Positions 8,326 to 18,016 of a stretch of DNA of 64,000 nucleotides are shown here, in pieces; position 1 is the first letter of the stretch; each line of letters begins with the position of its first letter. Below the pieces are notes generated by a model. That model saw nothing but the letters and a program-made list of their open reading frames with translations. It was not told the DNA's origin and did no database searches. Source of the DNA: JANSWY01 sp965243755 (lineage in GTDB: Bacteria > Bacteroidota > Bacteroidia > Cytophagales > Cyclobacteriaceae); contig CBDEVW010000001.1 in the NCBI GenBank assembly GCA_965243755.1, positions 124,001 to 188,000 of the forward strand, given 5' to 3'. Position numbers and translations under genes: made by a program.

Positions 8326-11118
8326 ATGACTCAGTATCTGTTAAGATTCTTATATAAAACATTTGATTTACGGCCCGGCGAAATACGACGGGCTTTGTTG
8401 CTTCAATTCAATATTTTTTTGGTGATCACCGTCATCCTCATGTTGAAGTCGGTGGTCAATGCCCTGTTTCTTGCCGAACTGGGGGTAAAGCAGTTGCCAA
8501 TTGCATTTATTCTGGTGGCTGTTTTCGCAGGTTTCCTGTCATACCTCTATTCATTCTCCCTGGACAGAAAATCGCTTATTACAGTAATTTCCAACACATA
8601 CATCGTGTCCATGCTGTCATTGATAGCATTTGCTGTGCTGCTGAAGCTCAACCTGTTTGACCGATCTGTCCTTTATTTCTTTTTCATTTTTGTTTCACTG
8701 TTTGCAGTGCTTGCTGCTTCTCAGTTTTGGGTGTTGGTGAATGTAGTATTCAACCTTCGCGAGGCTAAGCGTTTGTTTGGTTTCATTGGTGCAGGGGCCA
8801 TCTCCGGGGGAATATTTGGAGGATACCTCACTTCTGCACTGGCAGCTGGATTGGGTGCAGAGAACATTATTTTTATCGCTGTGGTGTTTTTAGGCGCCTG
8901 TCTGCCCATCAGCATCTATGTGTGGAAGAAATTTGTCACCGAAAAACCATCACCTTCCATTGCTAAGAAAAAAACGAAGATCCTTGAGAACAAACCACTG
9001 AAACTGCTTCTTAATTCCAGGCAGCTCAAATTGATTGCTGCGGTCGTTGGGATCAGTGTGATTGTGGCCAAACTGGTAGACTATCAATTCAGTGCCTATG
9101 CTACACGTACCTTTGAGGACCCGGATGAACTTGCAGCCTTCTTTGGTTTTTGGTTTTCCACCACCAATGTAGTATCCCTGATTATTCAATTGTTTCTCAC
9201 CAGAAGAGTGGTTGGAATGTATGGTGTTGGAATGTCACTGTTTATTTTGCCTGTGGCGTTGTTGTTCCCGGCAATCGGCCTGTTGTTCCTGCCAAAATTA
9301 TGGCTTTCAGTTTTGTTGAAGGTCAATGAAGGTAGCCTGAAGCAATCGATCAATAAAGCTGGCGTAGAGTTATTGATGTTGCCTGTGCCCTATGACATCA
9401 AAAAGCAGACGAAAACATTTATTGATGTATTTATTGACAGCCTGGCAACCGGCATTGGTGGATTGCTGCTGCTGATCATTACAGTCATATTCAAATTGCC
9501 TCTCCTGTTTACCAATTTCATTATCCTGGTACTGATTGGTGCCTGGATGTATATTGCCCGCAAAGTCAGGCTTGAATACATCAACCTGTTCAAATCAAAA
9601 GTATTTAAGGGGCAGGGCAAAAAGGAGCAAATAGATCTCAACAGTACATCAGTCATTGGAGGCATTGTCAATGTTTTGCAACGTGGAGAAGACAAACAGG
9701 TGCTTTACATGCTCAAAAAACTGAAAGAGTTCGAACATCCTTCATTCGAACAGCCACTGGTGCAATTGCTTGATCACCAAAATGATGAAATAGTTGTTGA
9801 AGCGTTGCGCAGACTTTACTACTATAAAAATTCTGTCGCATTGGAGAAAGCAAGGGCATTGATCACCTCGCCAAACGACCTCATCACCGTTGCTGCATTT
9901 GAATACCTGATGGAGCATGACCCGGAAGATTTTGAGCACCTGGCCTTACAGTTTCTGAATGACGAAAACCTGAGGAGACGAATGCTGGCCCTGGTGAGTA
10001 TTACCTTCGAATTTAAAGATAACCCTGAAATGATGGCCACTATTCAGCTGGAGCAGCGGGTGGCTGAAATGATCAATGACGTAGAAAAACTCGAGGGGGA
10101 ACTGAAGATATTTACTCAAATTCAATTGCTCAAGGCTATTGGAATCGGAAGAATGCAAGCTCAGTATGGTTGGCTGACCAAAAAGTTAAACGAAGAGAAT
10201 CCTGTTTTGCTCGCGGCAGCATTAGAGGGGGCTGGATACACCGGTGACCCGCAGTTCATACCTACCCTCCTCAAACACATTACTACTCCAGGTCTGGATC
10301 AGGTAGCCATTACAGGATTGTCCAATTATGGCCAGTATTTAACCACGCACTTCTATACGTACTTCAACGAATCCATGATTGAGCATGCGGGAGAGGGCCT
10401 GACAAGCGTGCTTGAAAAAATTGTGTCAGTTCAATCGGTGGATCTGCTGATATCCATTGCTGTCAAAGGGAGCATTAACACCAGGCTTCATGCGTTAAAG
10501 GCGCTGAATAGAATGAAAACGGAATACCCTTCGCTGGTCTTCAATAAAAAGAAAGTAATTCATTTAATATTTGATGAGGCCAAAGGTTACCATACCATCT
10601 TGTCTGTGCTTTACATTCAAAATGAAAGATTAGGAAAATCTAAGCCTGAAGTCGCTGATGCCCGTAACAGCCTGATAGAAATTCTTGAAAGAAGACTTAA
10701 TGGCAACATAGAACGTATTTTCTATTTACTCGGCCTGAGGTATTCTCCCAATGATATGCTCCCAGCATATGAGAACCTCAAAAGCAAACACCCGGATCAT
10801 CAGACCAATGCCATTGAATTCCTGGAAAACATACTGGATACCGGGCTTAAAAAAGTTGTGCTTCCTCTTGTAGAAGCAAGTCTGGAAGAAAAGGTATCCA
10901 AAGAGATCATTGAAAATCTCAACATCAAGATTGCCAGCCAGTATGAGTGTTTTGAAAATTTACTGAAAGGCAAGGATCTTAAACTCAAACTGGCCGTATT
11001 GCATTTGATTGACGTGATGAATGATCCGAAATATCATGTGCTGGCAAAGCCATTTGTTGATGATCCCAACATCAAACTCAGGACATTTGCCAGACGGGTA
11101 CTAGACCTTACCTCCTGA
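8326..11118 (+). CDS. Nucleotide-transporter-like (NTT/MFS) membrane protein with C-terminal HEAT repeats
   Basis: A 930-residue two-part protein. Residues about 20-440 form roughly 12 hydrophobic helices resembling the ATP:ADP antiporter (Npt1/Npt2, NTT) branch of the MFS (ALLLQFNIFLVITVILMLKS at the start). Residues about 450-925 are an alpha-helical solenoid of HEAT-like repeats (for example LVQLLDHQNDEIVVEALRRL). In intracellular bacteria NTT proteins import host nucleotides. Free-living bacteria carry these longer versions with unknown substrate, possibly a sensor or scaffold. The 3' end overlaps the convergent serine hydrolase gene by 11 bp. Confidence 0.8.
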   Translation: MTQYLLRFLYKTFDLRPGEIRRALLLQFNIFLVITVILMLKSVVNALFLAELGVKQLPIAFILVAVFAGFLSYLYSFSLDRKSLITVISNTYIVSMLSLIAFAVLLKLNLFDRSVLYFFFIFVSLFAVLAASQFWVLVNVVFNLREAKRLFGFIGAGAISGGIFGGYLTSALAAGLGAENIIFIAVVFLGACLPISIYVWKKFVTEKPSPSIAKKKTKILENKPLKLLLNSRQLKLIAAVVGISVIVAKLVDYQFSAYATRTFEDPDELAAFFGFWFSTTNVVSLIIQLFLTRRVVGMYGVGMSLFILPVALLFPAIGLLFLPKLWLSVLLKVNEGSLKQSINKAGVELLMLPVPYDIKKQTKTFIDVFIDSLATGIGGLLLLIITVIFKLPLLFTNFIILVLIGAWMYIARKVRLEYINLFKSKVFKGQGKKEQIDLNSTSVIGGIVNVLQRGEDKQVLYMLKKLKEFEHPSFEQPLVQLLDHQNDEIVVEALRRLYYYKNSVALEKARALITSPNDLITVAAFEYLMEHDPEDFEHLALQFLNDENLRRRMLALVSITFEFKDNPEMMATIQLEQRVAEMINDVEKLEGELKIFTQIQLLKAIGIGRMQAQYGWLTKKLNEENPVLLAAALEGAGYTGDPQFIPTLLKHITTPGLDQVAITGLSNYGQYLTTHFYTYFNESMIEHAGEGLTSVLEKIVSVQSVDLLISIAVKGSINTRLHALKALNRMKTEYPSLVFNKKKVIHLIFDEAKGYHTILSVLYIQNERLGKSKPEVADARNSLIEILERRLNGNIERIFYLLGLRYSPNDMLPAYENLKSKHPDHQTNAIEFLENILDTGLKKVVLPLVEASLEEKVSKEIIENLNIKIASQYECFENLLKGKDLKLKLAVLHLIDVMNDPKYHVLAKPFVDDPNIKLRTFARRVLDLTS

Positions 11119-12376
11119 CTATCCGATCAATCTGAGTAGCTAGTCCATAGTGGTCACCACTACTGTTTTTCTTCAACACATTCGACATCAGCACGGCAAG
11201 ATAGGTAGTGCCATCAGGGTGCTCTACGATTGCTACAGAATTCATGTAATTCTTCACATTGCCATGATATTTCTTGCAGGTAAACCCTTCTTCCTCTCTG
11301 CAACTATACAAGCTACCCGACTTAAAATACACTGCCGCATTAGCCAGTTCGGCAGCTGCCGCGTACCTTATTCGTTTGTCCGTCATGTACATCATCCGTT
11401 TGATCTCCAGGCTGGACCATTTATCTACTACCTTACCTCTTTCCACTGCCACCAAAAACTTCATCAGTCCCTTAGGTGTACCAATGCTGCCTCCGGATCC
11501 GGGAATCATATTTTTGCCTCCTCTGGTAAAAAGACTTCCCAGTTTCCACTCCTCCTCAGTAATGCCCAGGTCCCGAAGTGGATCATTGACCGCACTCACA
11601 GCCATCCGGGACAATTCCGCCTTTGAAGTGTTCTTAAAAAATGCATCTGCCACTTCGGGAGCAACAGGATATTCCTTGCCGAAATTTTTCATCAGTACTA
11701 CTTCTCTCCAAACCACACTTGCAGCAGCATTGGAGCTTACAGATAACATGTGATCGGTCCACTCATAAAGTGAAAATGTATCTTTTTCCTGGACCGTTCG
11801 CTTAAAATAAGCGCCTGTTTTGGGATCATAGAATGGTACGGTATGCTCGTTAGGAATTGCCCATACTCCTGCTCTCACGTAAGTGTTTCTAAGCAACTCA
11901 GCACGCTTTTCCGGTGATTTTGGGTAGATTTTATTCAATTGATCATACAGTCCGGCGATTACAGCCAGCTTGCCCACACTACCTGGCTGGAAACCGGCGT
12001 TTTCTTTTCTTTTGGCATACCGCAAAGGCTTTCCAGGTGTGATGTCCATGATCGCAAAAGCATAGCTTTCGTCAAGGTTAGGGAATATGGCATCTATCTT
12101 CTTTTGTAAAGTCGGATCTGCCGCCGGTAGTATGTCCAGGCTATCTCCTTTTTTATTCATCAGGTTCAATTGGATCTCCTGATAAGTTTTCTGGGCTCCC
12201 GGAGGAGGTAACTTACCCTGGATTTCACCTTTCTTGATTTTTTCCAGGTAAAGCAGTCTTCTGATGCCGGTTTGTGAATAACCATCGATGGGATATTTCA
12301 TGGCCGCAGAAAGACCGACCACCAATAGGATTAAACAGCCTCCCGCAAATAGATAATTAGTTATAGAGCGATTCAT
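11108..12376 (-). CDS. Membrane-anchored serine hydrolase, class A beta-lactamase-like
   Basis: A 422-residue protein with one N-terminal hydrophobic helix (about residues 8-26) as signal or anchor. Active-site motifs are Ser133-Val-Gly-Lys136 (SxxK), Ser214-Ser-Asn216 (SxN) and a KSG triad in VYFKSGSLYSC. The fold resembles penicillin-recognising hydrolases, while the inserted Cys pair near CREEEGFTCKKYHG is unusual. It starts 7 bp after the dikinase-like gene ends on the same strand, so both are probably made together and work outside the cytoplasm. The substrate is unknown. Confidence 0.8.
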   Translation of the reverse strand: MNRSITNYLFAGGCLILLVVGLSAAMKYPIDGYSQTGIRRLLYLEKIKKGEIQGKLPPPGAQKTYQEIQLNLMNKKGDSLDILPAADPTLQKKIDAIFPNLDESYAFAIMDITPGKPLRYAKRKENAGFQPGSVGKLAVIAGLYDQLNKIYPKSPEKRAELLRNTYVRAGVWAIPNEHTVPFYDPKTGAYFKRTVQEKDTFSLYEWTDHMLSVSSNAAASVVWREVVLMKNFGKEYPVAPEVADAFFKNTSKAELSRMAVSAVNDPLRDLGITEEEWKLGSLFTRGGKNMIPGSGGSIGTPKGLMKFLVAVERGKVVDKWSSLEIKRMMYMTDKRIRYAAAAELANAAVYFKSGSLYSCREEEGFTCKKYHGNVKNYMNSVAIVEHPDGTTYLAVLMSNVLKKNSSGDHYGLATQIDRIVRR

Positions 12377-12383
12377 TGTATAA

Positions 12384-15266
12384 TCATTTTAAAGTGCTGG
12401 AAAGTGAAATGGCCACCTCTTTGATATTTGGTGACAAGGACTGTAAATATTCTGATGCAGCAGCCCGTTTATTCTCCACAAAGGGCCGCACCTGAAATAA
12501 CCACAAATTGTTATTCTTGAATCCTAATTCAATATCATAAGGCCCTGAATGCCCGGCCTTGGTATAAGCCACCGCTATTTGTTCTGCAATCCTTTTGATG
12601 TCATTGAAATTACTTTTGTTGAGCATTGGAGCAACAAAAGAAGTCTGTTTCTTCAATACCCCACCGGTACGGGGCAAACTGTTGTACAACAATTCTCTGG
12701 CTGGTGAAAGTAAAATATTGGCCTCCCTGGTCACCAGGTATGACTCAGCAGCCTGTCCATCCACAGCTCCACCTGCTCCCCTACTGAAAGCGACTGTCAG
12801 TTCATTAGCTTTCCCGGTAGATAATCCCTTTGTAATGACTACCCCGGAGTAATCCACATCTACACTTGGTATGATTAAAATAGACGGATAAACATTTTCA
12901 GGATTGAGCAGGTATTTTTGGCGCCATTTATAGCTTCTGTCGGTATATGGTGACGCCCAGACATCTTTGATCCCCTGGTAAATCTTTTGCTTGTCGACTA
13001 CATTGAAAACAGTAAGGTTTAACCCAGCACCAGTGAAATCTTTAAGGTCTTCCATATTGGTGTCGCTCCTCAGAAATACAGGGACCTGACCTACCGGTGC
13101 ACCTAATGTCTTGGTGAAGCCTTCTTCTAAATCGGCTAAAAACTCTTTTTTCAAAGGCATTGCCTTGATCAATTCACGTAGTTTACCCAACTCGGCCAAT
13201 GTATATTTTTCAATCTCAGCCTCATTGGTGTTTTTTGCAACCATTTCTTTCTGGCGCTTAAATATATTATTGAGGTATTGCCAATAGGTTGTTTGCTGTC
13301 CGGGTATTGGTTGTTTCATATGATCCAGGAATACACCAAAAGGAATCACCAGTCCATCAACTACATTATTTGGAAAGAGGAATTTAAGCTCTCCCAAATT
13401 GGCTGCTTTTGGCCCGCAGATCTTGCCAGAATCTTTGGCCCTTACATCTTTCAGGTTTACCGTTGTTTTCTGATCCAGCACTATTTCATCGATTGGAATA
13501 GTGATCATTTCCTCAGGTGGTTTATTCTTCACAAAAAGTTTCTTTTCCTGAGGGGTCATTTCTTCTGCCCTCTTCATAATAACTGTTCCTTCCCGGGATA
13601 CTGCATAAAATACCCTGGTTCCTCTGTAAGCTTTCAGTGCTTCCAGGTTTTCTCTGGAAATGATGGCATTGGGGATTCCAAGGTTACGGGCCAACAGCTG
13701 GACGTGGGAGACCGCATTACCCTCTGTAACGGTGGCAATACCTGCTACAGGTTTCAGGTCGGCTGGTGGTCTGTCAAATATGTAGATTTTGGAAGCATCT
13801 ACTTCAACTTCATCTGCTTCCTCCAGCACTTCCAGTTCACCCATGGCATAGCCTGGGTTCAACCCGCGAATCTGACCCTGATTAGGGATTTTGAGGACCC
13901 GGTTTGTAATACCAGCCTTCTCTGCATAAAAAGCATCAATCTCTGACTGCAACCGCCCTAGTGGCAATAAAGCTGAACTTCTGATGCGGTCATCAATGAA
14001 CCCATAGGCCAGTGGCTCGAAACCCGTAAAAGTCATGATCACCTGACCATAGATTGCGCGGGTCATTGAGGTCCCCCATTCCACCGAGCTTCTCAGGGCA
14101 GCAATGAGGCTTTTTAATTCCTGCAGCGAGACTGACTCTTTATCCAGAACCAATCGTTTATTGAGCTCCTGCCATTCCCATTGCTCAAGGTATCCTGTAG
14201 CATAAAGCACAGCAACCAGGTCCTTGGAGAGCGCCAGCTTTTGACCCAATGTAGCGGTTTGTGCCTTAGGAATTTCCCTGATAAGTATGTTTTCGAGGTA
14301 GATGGATAAGTCGAGATTGTTGAGCCTGTCCTTTGGTGATTTGACCGCCGTTAATTCATCCCGCAAAGAAACAAGCACCTTATTCAACGCACTGATTTTA
14401 TCACGGGAGCTCAAATTACCCTGCTCATCGATGTATTTATTCAGTAATCCTTTGGAAACAGGGTATGCCAGGGCATTGGCTAAACTCCTCAGCGTTGTGA
14501 CATTAACAGGTGCGTAATATATTTTCAGCGTGGCAATCAACTCGTCAAATTGTTTCTTCTGCTCAGCACTCAGTTTGGATTCATTCTTTTTCAGGAAGTC
14601 AGTTACCGCTTCAATATCTGATTGCTCTGGTCTTCCGTGTAGTTTTACCCTCAGGTTCATGAATGAGGGATATTGATCAGCCAGCACCAGTGAGATTGAC
14701 CTGATTTTCTGTGCCTGGTTGTCATCACCGCGGTGTGGGATGTCTTTCAATGACTCACGGATAAGGTAAAAGTTGTTTTTAATCACCTCGTCCTTTTCCA
14801 GCAATTTTGTATAAAAGTTGATGCCCCAGGTTTCTTCATCCTCGGCCTGAACCGCCCCCCTGTAGTAACGCGCCTTCCTTGAGACCCATCCGTCATCCAC
14901 AGCCCTCAGATACTGCTCCAATTGATATTGCTTCAATCGGCTGTTCTGATTTTCAGCATCCCAAAATTCATCAAATCCGGTGGTGGACAAAATCTGACCC
15001 AGGAAAACGTGATTGGTCTCACCCAGCGATATTACTTCGGCTTTGTACCTGGCCCTTTGAGGACTGGGTTCCGGACATCTCTCTTTTGGAATACGGTAGG
15101 TGCCGTCCTTACAAAACCACATAATGTCCTTATAGGGTCCTCTCGGATCTTCCTTATATATTTCAATCAGGCGTTTGATTTCCTGGTTGGTTTTAGGCGT
15201 TTGCCCGATTAATGGCAGATAAAATAGGAACACTACCAGAAGTGCTGTCAGATTTTTCATGATCAA
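12384..15266 (-). CDS. Exported PEP-synthase/glucan-water-dikinase-like protein
   Basis: A 960-residue protein that starts with a clear signal peptide (residues 1-21, LVVFLFYLPLIGQ). Residues 30-450 are a helical region with no recognised domain. A phosphohistidine swivelling domain follows at about 470-560 with His521 in SHVQLLARNLGIPN. The ATP-binding half follows at about 610-930 (GPKAANLGELKFL at 618-630, FLRSDTNMED at 731-740, DYSGVVITKG, and YDIELGFKNNNLWLFQVRP at the end). The order His-domain then ATP-domain, without a PEP barrel, matches glucan water dikinases rather than PEP synthase or PPDK. An exported ATP-dependent enzyme is hard to explain. Its operon partner is a serine hydrolase. 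Confidence 0.78.
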   Translation of the reverse strand: MIMKNLTALLVVFLFYLPLIGQTPKTNQEIKRLIEIYKEDPRGPYKDIMWFCKDGTYRIPKERCPEPSPQRARYKAEVISLGETNHVFLGQILSTTGFDEFWDAENQNSRLKQYQLEQYLRAVDDGWVSRKARYYRGAVQAEDEETWGINFYTKLLEKDEVIKNNFYLIRESLKDIPHRGDDNQAQKIRSISLVLADQYPSFMNLRVKLHGRPEQSDIEAVTDFLKKNESKLSAEQKKQFDELIATLKIYYAPVNVTTLRSLANALAYPVSKGLLNKYIDEQGNLSSRDKISALNKVLVSLRDELTAVKSPKDRLNNLDLSIYLENILIREIPKAQTATLGQKLALSKDLVAVLYATGYLEQWEWQELNKRLVLDKESVSLQELKSLIAALRSSVEWGTSMTRAIYGQVIMTFTGFEPLAYGFIDDRIRSSALLPLGRLQSEIDAFYAEKAGITNRVLKIPNQGQIRGLNPGYAMGELEVLEEADEVEVDASKIYIFDRPPADLKPVAGIATVTEGNAVSHVQLLARNLGIPNAIISRENLEALKAYRGTRVFYAVSREGTVIMKRAEEMTPQEKKLFVKNKPPEEMITIPIDEIVLDQKTTVNLKDVRAKDSGKICGPKAANLGELKFLFPNNVVDGLVIPFGVFLDHMKQPIPGQQTTYWQYLNNIFKRQKEMVAKNTNEAEIEKYTLAELGKLRELIKAMPLKKEFLADLEEGFTKTLGAPVGQVPVFLRSDTNMEDLKDFTGAGLNLTVFNVVDKQKIYQGIKDVWASPYTDRSYKWRQKYLLNPENVYPSILIIPSVDVDYSGVVITKGLSTGKANELTVAFSRGAGGAVDGQAAESYLVTREANILLSPARELLYNSLPRTGGVLKKQTSFVAPMLNKSNFNDIKRIAEQIAVAYTKAGHSGPYDIELGFKNNNLWLFQVRPFVENKRAAASEYLQSLSPNIKEVAISLSSTLK

Positions 15267-15322
15267 ATTTGTGTTTCTAAACTTGTCGCTGGTGATTAAT
15301 CAAAGGTAATTACTAAAAAGCA

Positions 15323-15344
15323 AAGGACCCCGGTTGGAGTCCTT
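15323..15344 (-). terminator. Stem-loop terminator behind the small secreted protein
   Basis: AAGGAC (15323-15328) and GTCCTT (15339-15344) form a hairpin. Read on the minus strand it is followed by a T-rich tract, as expected for a terminator of the gene ending at 15361. Confidence 0.65.
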
Positions 15345-15360
15345 GCCGAAACTTGTGTAC

Positions 15361-15723
15361 TTATTCTATCACAATGTTGACCTTATTGAGCTTGCCAGGT
15401 GCTAAGTCCCCGGACTCTACTCCTTTACCATCATTGTTCATGTCTTCAAATCTTGCATCAATATAGTAGGCTTTGGGCTGTAAGTCCTTGAATTTTACCC
15501 TGCCCTTTTTATCAGTGGTCCCGGTGGCTACCGATTTGCTGTTGTTTCTGTAATCCTCCTCAGACTTGTAAACGGTAACAGTGGCTTTTTCTACAATATT
15601 TCCTAAGCCGTCAAGCACGGTAACCATTAATTTAGATTTTTTGGGCTGAGCCTTGAGATCACTGCTGCTGTAAAACAATAAGCCGATTGTCAGCATCATT
15701 AACACTAATTGAGTTTTTTTCAT
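15361..15723 (-). CDS. Small secreted protein with a carboxypeptidase-regulatory/CnaB-like beta domain
   Basis: A 120-residue protein with an N-terminal signal peptide (cleavage near LKAQP, about residue 26). A single immunoglobulin-like beta domain follows: VTVLDGLGNIVEKATVTVYK, then TDKKGRVKFKDLQPKAYYIDA. This is the repeat pattern of carboxypeptidase regulatory-like and CnaB folds, usually passive structural or binding modules. Lacking an anchor, it is probably periplasmic or secreted. It has its own downstream terminator and so is likely monocistronic. Function unknown. Confidence 0.7.
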   Translation of the reverse strand: MKKTQLVLMMLTIGLLFYSSSDLKAQPKKSKLMVTVLDGLGNIVEKATVTVYKSEEDYRNNSKSVATGTTDKKGRVKFKDLQPKAYYIDARFEDMNNDGKGVESGDLAPGKLNKVNIVIE

Positions 15724-15774
15724 TGTAAATAGATATTTGAATTAAGTAATCAATTGATTTGCAGGCTTCCATGG

Positions 15775-16809
15775 TTACTGATCCATGCGATCGCCTTGTT
15801 CATTTAAAATCATCATTTGAAGCTGATTGTTCCACACGCCATACACCCGATACCAATAAGTACCGTCTTCCATCTCCACTTTATCGTGCACTTCGGTAAG
15901 CGCAATTTCAGGCTTCACTTTTTTGAAGTATTTTTTTATAGGCTTGGGTAGCGCTTTTGTCTTAACTACTTCGGCCAATTCCACAAACTCCCCCACCTGA
16001 TCATATGTGGCAATGTAGAAAGAGTTCCCTTTGCTAAACAATACCTGGTAATAGATGGGTATGGTAATGTCATAATATACCATATCATAAGGTCCGGCGA
16101 ATGGGTCGTATACGGTTTCATTCAGATACCACTCTACGGTAGCCAGCTCTTTGAACTGATCTTTCGGTTTGTTTCTGATCTTTTCGGGTACTTCCGTGCT
16201 TGCTATCTTCCTTTGCTTCGTCGCTTTAGGAGCAACTTTGAATCGGGCATTTTCTGATGCCGCAAAATTTATCTCATCATCAAATTTCAAAGTCTTGGCA
16301 AGTCTTCCTGCTTCGTTGAAATATAGAATCCTCTTCTTTTTGTCTTTCTTAACCCAGATTTTGAGGTATTTTTCTGGATCTCCGGCTCTTGTTACCCTCT
16401 CCACCATCAATTTTTTCCAATCGCCATAACCCAGCTCATTCATTTGGGTGATTATCGATGGTGGAATATCCGACTCACTCAAAACCCTCGAAGTAATGAT
16501 CAATTGCCCACTGAGGTTATATACTTTCCTGATCTTTCCTTTATCATCAGTGAATCGAACTTCATAGTAGTTAGGAGCAGAACTTTTCCATCCTATAGGG
16601 TAATATACGCCCGTTACTTCCCTATCCTTTCCATACTGATAGGGATAGGGGTACCATTTTACATCCGTCTGATTGGGATGTTTCTCTTTAAATGCCGCCA
16701 GAATCTTTTTCGGCACCTCATTGTTTGCAACGGCATTGGGTTCTTTCTTTTGACTATAGGCATTGAATACAACCAGTATAGAAAATATTAAAACACTTAG
16801 TTTGCTCAT
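15775..16809 (-). CDS. Secreted PepSY-like (BLIP-fold) protein
   Basis: A 344-residue protein with a signal peptide (residues 1-19, LVVFNAYSQ). Residues 30-190 look like two tandem PepSY-like units of the Bacteroidota secreted family. Each starts with a VPKKILAAFKEKHP-type helix and continues with YYEVRFTDDKGKIRKVYN-type strands. A further similar unit starts near VPEKIRNKPKDQFKELATVEW. Such proteins are often periplasmic and may bind or inhibit hydrolases, but no activity is established for this one. The 16810-17007 gap shows no gene. Confidence 0.7.
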   Translation of the reverse strand: MSKLSVLIFSILVVFNAYSQKKEPNAVANNEVPKKILAAFKEKHPNQTDVKWYPYPYQYGKDREVTGVYYPIGWKSSAPNYYEVRFTDDKGKIRKVYNLSGQLIITSRVLSESDIPPSIITQMNELGYGDWKKLMVERVTRAGDPEKYLKIWVKKDKKKRILYFNEAGRLAKTLKFDDEINFAASENARFKVAPKATKQRKIASTEVPEKIRNKPKDQFKELATVEWYLNETVYDPFAGPYDMVYYDITIPIYYQVLFSKGNSFYIATYDQVGEFVELAEVVKTKALPKPIKKYFKKVKPEIALTEVHDKVEMEDGTYWYRVYGVWNNQLQMMILNEQGDRMDQ

Positions 16810-17007
16810 TTTAAAAGGCTTTATTTTGTTTCATGTGTATATAATTCTGATTTTAACGGTCACATGGAATGTTCTGGACCGTTTTAAACCAAATATTGTC
16901 ATTTGCTCCTCTTATATTCATACTCTGTTGGTATAGCACTTCCTTTATGAACATTTCATGTCAATGATTTGACTCGATATTAAAAATTAGTCACATATTC
17001 AATGTCA

Positions 17008-17856
17008 CTACCATTTCGTTTCTCCATCCTGAGCCTGTAAACTAAGCACAGGTATTTTGGAGGTGGAAATGATTTGCTTTGCCCCAGGAGTAATGAAAAG
17101 CTCTTTCCACCTGTTGGAGGGCCTGTTCATAATGATGATAAGGTCTGCATTGGCGTCTTCCGCATATGAAAGAAGTGACTCAGACAGTTCGTTATCCTCA
17201 CTGAAATAACCAGTTGCCCCGATTCCCAGCTCATTTAATTTACTTTTCAATTGTTCATGGATCTTTTGCAATCTGATTTTTTGCTTATCATCAGTATAGA
17301 TTGAAAACAACGATATCGATGCACCAAATCCTTTCGCCAGTTGTGTAGCCAACCCCACTTTGATCAGAGAACCCTCACTCTCATCTATCGGCATTAATAT
17401 ATTTTTAATAGAAACTGTTTTAGGCAATGAGGTGAAAGTAAACACAGGCACCTCGGAGGCTAAAACAACCTGATATGCAATGGTTTTTTGGAAACGGTCC
17501 TCCCATGCTTCCTCCCCTGTCTGCCCATGGCTCCCCATCAGAATAAAGTCGGCCTTGATTTCTTCAGAAAACGCCACTATGTGTTCAGCAACAGGATCTT
17601 CGAGCGGCCTTGTTTCCAATTTGATTTTTTTCAGGCCAGGGTTTTCTGCAGCCGCCTTCTTCAATTTTGGCTTGATCTGCATCTCAACAAATTTGAAAAA
17701 CTCAATTTTAAAATCTTCTTTAGACCGGAACTTGGAAGGGTCGATTAAATGGAAAGCAATCACTTCTGCTTCAAATACTTTGGCGATGTACCCGGCAAAC
17801 TCCAGGGCACGAAGGGATAAATCAAAATCTGATATCGGAACTAAAATCCTGTTCAT
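17008..17856 (-). CDS. Tandem-domain universal stress protein
   Basis: A 282-residue cytosolic protein made of two Usp domains, residues 1-145 and 150-275. The first opens with NRILVPISDFDLSLRALEFA and has ILMGSHGQTGEEAWEDRF. The second opens with KNILMPIDESEGSLIKVGLA and has ADLIIIMNRPSNRWKELF. The G-x2-G-x9-G-[ST] ATP loop is only partly recognisable, so nucleotide binding is uncertain. Another tandem Usp is encoded at 40869-41714. No operon partner. Confidence 0.85.
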   Translation of the reverse strand: MNRILVPISDFDLSLRALEFAGYIAKVFEAEVIAFHLIDPSKFRSKEDFKIEFFKFVEMQIKPKLKKAAAENPGLKKIKLETRPLEDPVAEHIVAFSEEIKADFILMGSHGQTGEEAWEDRFQKTIAYQVVLASEVPVFTFTSLPKTVSIKNILMPIDESEGSLIKVGLATQLAKGFGASISLFSIYTDDKQKIRLQKIHEQLKSKLNELGIGATGYFSEDNELSESLLSYAEDANADLIIIMNRPSNRWKELFITPGAKQIISTSKIPVLSLQAQDGETKW

Positions 17857-18016
17857 AGTGTAAAATCCAGCTTTATGTATCTATAAGCTTTGAGACTCCT
17901 TAAGATAAGCGTTACAAGTTGGGATGTCAAAAACGAAAAGGATAAAATATGGTTTTATTAGATTCATTCTCCCATTGATCTGTGACCTCCAGTAACCTTT
18001 TCGTCTCAAGGTTGTT

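Noticed and set aside
7371..12376. Calling the two SxxK-SxN-KSG proteins beta-lactamases that give resistance
   Set aside because: The motif set is shared with DD-peptidases and other hydrolases, and the class A omega-loop ExxxN is not visible.
13278..13946. 222-codon frame on the plus strand
   Set aside because: It lies entirely opposite the well-supported dikinase-like gene and reads as low-complexity shadow.
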